A stretch of DNA of 64,000 nt from the NCBI GenBank assembly GCA_964653075.1, contig CAZZAX010000011.1, positions 1 through 64,000 of the forward strand, in the 5' to 3' direction. Origin of the DNA: NIOZ-UU13 sp964653075. Lineage in GTDB: Bacteria; Planctomycetota; Phycisphaerae; Sedimentisphaerales; Anaerobacaceae. Both the position numbers and the translations under genes were made by a program. The notes below the pieces were generated by a model. That model did not search any database. It had not been told where the DNA came from and was given only the letters and a program-made list of their open reading frames with translations. The stretch's first letter is position 1. The number at the start of each line of letters is the position of its first letter. Below are positions 61,333-64,000 of the stretch, piece by piece.

Positions 61333-62823
61333 ATGAGTGGTATTTTTGGAGTAGTCTCGAAGAAGAATTGTGCAGAAACACTTTTCTACAGCACTGATTA
61401 TCATTCGCACCTTGGAACCGAGTATGGAGGCATAGCGGTGCTTGGAGATGATTTCACCCGTCAGATACACAGCCTGAGCCAGAGCCAGTTTAAGTCGAAA
61501 TTCTTTGATGATTATGAAAGTATCAACGGCAACAAAGGTATCGGCGTTATCAGTGACTATGAAGAGCAGCCTATTTATCTGAACTCAAGATTTGGGCCGT
61601 TTTGTATCGTCACCAGCGGATTTGTGGAAAACACTGAAGAGCTGGCGGAGAAACTGTTGAAAGAAGGAATATCTTTCAGCGAAGTAGGCAAGAGGTCGGT
61701 AAATACCACGGAGCTTATAGCAAAATTAATCAACCAGGGAAGGGATTTGATAAACGGCATAGAGAAGATGTTTGAGGTTATCGAGGGTTCCTGCTCTCTC
61801 TTATTGCTGCATAAAGACGGGATATATGCAGCAAGAGACAGACTTGGATATACGCCGCTAATTATTGGCAAGCGGCCGGATGCATGGGCGGTTACTGCCG
61901 AGACCAATGCCTTTCCGAATAACGGATTTGATGTTGTGAAAAACATTGGGCCGGGGGAGATGATTCTGATAAATGAAGACGGCATAGTGCAAAAGAGCCC
62001 CGGCAGGGGAAATATAAACCAAATCTGCACGTTTCTCTGGATATATACCGGCTTTCCCGCCTCAAGCTATGAAGGAATCAATGTTGAGATAGTCAGGGAA
62101 AAATGCGGACGCTGCCTTGCGAAGCGCGACAAGGATATTGAGGTTGATGTGGTCTCGGGGGTTCCGGATTCCGGATTTGCACACGGGCTGGGATATGCTA
62201 TGGAATCGGGCAAACCATTTAGACGCCCGCTTGTTAAGTACACACCCGGATATGGCAGAAGTTATACGCCGCCCTCACAGCAGACACGCGACCTTATCGC
62301 AAAAATGAAACTTATCCCTATTAAAGAGGTAATTGAAGATAACAGTATAGTCGTATGTGAAGATTCCATCGTCAGGGGCACACAGCTTAAGAACTTCGCC
62401 ATAAAAAAGCTCTGGGATTGCGGCGCCAAACAGATACATGTAAGGCCCGCCTGTCCGCCGCTGATGTATCCCTGCAGGTTCAATCTTTCCACACGCTCAA
62501 TCCACGAGCTTGCCGCCCGCAAAGCCATTCGGTCTCTGGAAGGTCATGACTTGGATGATGTATCGGAATATCTGGACGCAAATAGCGAGAAATACAAAAG
62601 AATGGTCGAATGGATTGCCAGGGATTTAGGTGTCACTACGCTTAGATATCAGACCGTTGGTGATATGGTTGAGGCTGTCGGGCGACCAAAAGAGAGTCTA
62701 TGTCTTTATTGCTGGACCGGGGAGTGCCCGAAGACGACACGTCCAAAAGCGACCAGGACATTAGATATTGTGGAAGTAATGCCGGATGCCGCCAAAAAAA
62801 CGGAAGCAAAGGTCGAAATCTAA
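61333..62823 (+). CDS. PurF-like amidophosphoribosyltransferase paralogue with Ser in place of Cys1
   Basis: A 496-residue protein with the same two-domain order as PurF. The N-terminal Ntn domain starts MSGIFGVVSKKNC, where PurF has C-G-x-F-G; the nucleophile Cys is replaced by Ser. The phosphoribosyltransferase half keeps VSGVPDSGFAHGLGYA (about 274), the PRPP loop VVCEDSIVRGTQLKNF (about 340) and Cys residues in ACPPLMYPC and YCWTGECP. A family of such MSG(I/F)FG proteins is known in several phyla and is annotated as PurF. Its actual role is unclear; without Cys, glutamine hydrolysis is doubtful. AGGAGGTAAAAA precedes the ATG. It follows purM after 112 bases. Confidence 0.88.
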   Translation: MSGIFGVVSKKNCAETLFYSTDYHSHLGTEYGGIAVLGDDFTRQIHSLSQSQFKSKFFDDYESINGNKGIGVISDYEEQPIYLNSRFGPFCIVTSGFVENTEELAEKLLKEGISFSEVGKRSVNTTELIAKLINQGRDLINGIEKMFEVIEGSCSLLLLHKDGIYAARDRLGYTPLIIGKRPDAWAVTAETNAFPNNGFDVVKNIGPGEMILINEDGIVQKSPGRGNINQICTFLWIYTGFPASSYEGINVEIVREKCGRCLAKRDKDIEVDVVSGVPDSGFAHGLGYAMESGKPFRRPLVKYTPGYGRSYTPPSQQTRDLIAKMKLIPIKEVIEDNSIVVCEDSIVRGTQLKNFAIKKLWDCGAKQIHVRPACPPLMYPCRFNLSTRSIHELAARKAIRSLEGHDLDDVSEYLDANSEKYKRMVEWIARDLGVTTLRYQTVGDMVEAVGRPKESLCLYCWTGECPKTTRPKATRTLDIVEVMPDAAKKTEAKVEI

Positions 62824-62923
62824 TTCTGCTTTTGCAAGGGTCTTAATCACCTGAGTTTGACTTTTATAGTTTTGTTTTTGCACGTTGTGTTTTAATTTTA
62901 CGCTTTTCTACGTCTGTGAAAGA

Positions 62924-63949
62924 ATGAGTATAAAAGGGCGAAGTTCAATCAGATTTTTTGCGGCGGCAATAGTTTATGTTGTCTTCGCCGGGCATCTATA
63001 TTGGCCGTATTTCAGAAACTTAGACAGATGGCAATACCTTTTAATTGTGAATAGTTGTATAGCCTCTCTCGGCTGTTATGTACTGAGCCGGCGGTGGGTG
63101 GCCGGATTTGCTGAGTCGTTTTTTGCGGGGGCTATTTACGGCTTCGGGCCGTTCATACTCGGATTAGCCCAATTTCATCCTTCGGCCGGTCTTTTGGCGG
63201 CGGCTATACCATGGCTGTTCTGCCCGGCTGCTTTTGGTTTCAAAGAAAAATGGCGATGGTTTAGGATTTCGCTTGTGATTCTGCCGTTTCTGGCAATAGT
63301 GGTTTTTTTTCAGGTATCGACTCACTACCGATTATTCCCAGTTTCAACACAGGCCCGGCTGCATACGGCTGATTTGACAGGCTTGTTTGCCCCGCTTATT
63401 ACAGCTAAACAAAACCTGACTCTGATTGGCTTTTATCATATTCCGATAGCGGCGCTGGTTATTGGTGTTTGTATGATGCTGGCAGCCCGGCGGTACAGTG
63501 TTATTGTAATTATTTTTCTCGGTGTGATACTGTCGTTCTATGATGCTTTTAATTCTTATGTTGAGGTCAGTCCTGTTATCTGGCTTACGGTTCCGGTTTT
63601 GTGCTGCTCGGTGCTTATTGGGGAAGGTATGCAGGGATTTGCCTCGGCTGGCTTTGCCGACCGCGTATGGATTTTAGCGACCGTGGCGATCATGGCAGCA
63701 CTTTCCATCGTAACATTGCTGCTGGCGACGAAATACTTTCAGACATTTTTAGGTCTGGGTGCGGGATACGCAAAACTCTTTACCGAGGCCGGGAAGATGT
63801 ACGTGCTCGGTGCGATTGTGGCCGCAATTATTTTCTTTATGATACGTGCGAAATTGCGAATGCGGCTGTTGCGACAGCTTGTGCTTTGTGCAGCAATGGC
63901 GGTGGATATATTTATCGGTGCAAGGTATATCGTCGATAGGATTCTGTAA
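62924..63949 (+). CDS. Polytopic membrane protein of unknown function
   Basis: About 341 residues with roughly 9-10 hydrophobic segments. It starts MSIKGRSSIRFFAAAIVYVVFAGHLYWPYF. The segment FGPFILGLAQFHPSAGLLAAAIPWLFCP near residue 75 resembles membrane proteins with a DUF2029/glycosyltransferase-like layout, but no motif secures this. Charged residues are few. The start was chosen for GTGAAAGA before the ATG. The gene is complete in the window. Confidence 0.65.
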   Translation: MSIKGRSSIRFFAAAIVYVVFAGHLYWPYFRNLDRWQYLLIVNSCIASLGCYVLSRRWVAGFAESFFAGAIYGFGPFILGLAQFHPSAGLLAAAIPWLFCPAAFGFKEKWRWFRISLVILPFLAIVVFFQVSTHYRLFPVSTQARLHTADLTGLFAPLITAKQNLTLIGFYHIPIAALVIGVCMMLAARRYSVIVIIFLGVILSFYDAFNSYVEVSPVIWLTVPVLCCSVLIGEGMQGFASAGFADRVWILATVAIMAALSIVTLLLATKYFQTFLGLGAGYAKLFTEAGKMYVLGAIVAAIIFFMIRAKLRMRLLRQLVLCAAMAVDIFIGARYIVDRIL

Positions 63950-64000
63950 TACCACCTGATTTCAAATGTGAATATATAAGTATCGAGGTGCAGTGACAAT

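Overview
The window reads as one contig of a Planctomycetota bacterium, most likely class Phycisphaerae (Sedimentisphaerales-like). This placement is an inference from gene content: Tat-exported sulfatase and sugar-isomerase-like proteins, GH2 enzymes, large secreted LamG/Ig-like modular proteins, a BlaI/M56 pair, a DUF4954 protein and a mur cluster with a DAP-type MurE. No rRNA or tRNA gene was recognised that could confirm it. Bacterial code is used; UGA serves as a normal stop in many genes here.

Layout. 0-5.4 kb: a tandem family of ABC-2 type permeases ending in the shared tail RYDVR (two intact, two decayed), followed by 1 kb of non-coding, repeat-bearing DNA. 5.4-8.5 kb: an atypical receiver protein, a 155-bp inverted-repeat element and groES-groEL. 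8.5-14.2 kb (minus strand): a CBS protein, mraY, murF and murE, with three small plus-strand genes wedged between murF and murE. 14.4-21 kb: transglutaminase-like lipoprotein, recJ, a metallophosphoesterase, a sodium/solute symporter and the second copy of the 155-bp element. 21-27.3 kb (minus): a GH2 enzyme whose C-terminal F5/8C domain is cut off by an in-frame UGA, an SDR remnant, trxA, trxB and rmuC. 27.4-32.8 kb (plus): HAD hydrolase, homocysteine methyltransferase-like protein, a broken GNAT gene, an exported O-methyltransferase, a Tat-exported TIM-barrel protein and an amino-acid permease. 33-42.6 kb: three tandem secreted modular proteins with a common tail, then a tiny ORF and a GRGM-repeat secreted protein. 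43-46.2 kb (minus): M56/EF-hand membrane peptidase, BlaI repressor with two operator boxes, and a degenerate amidase-like protein. 46.5-51 kb: DUF4954 protein, nagB and a parvulin-type lipoprotein. 51-64 kb (plus): UROD-like methyltransferase, GH2, sulfatase and sugar porter in one tight run, then a thioesterase, purF, purM, a PurF paralogue with Ser in place of the N-terminal Cys, and a polytopic membrane protein.

How the genes work together. The 51-58 kb run looks like a small sulfated-glycan utilisation operon (sulfatase, GH2, sugar uptake). The 33-42 kb block looks like surface or secreted binding proteins built by duplicating one cassette and swapping its N-terminal head. The 43-46 kb block looks like a proteolytic signal relay (membrane M56 protease plus BlaI repressor).

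The most unusual signals are repeats and gene decay. Small palindromic repeats sit inside protein-coding genes; the murE copy adds exactly 19 codons and is flanked by a 14-bp direct repeat. A 155-bp MITE-like element is present twice. Four genes show remnant, nonsense or internally deleted forms. A 1171-residue secreted protein has one domain nested inside another and carries a metallo-beta-lactamase fold.
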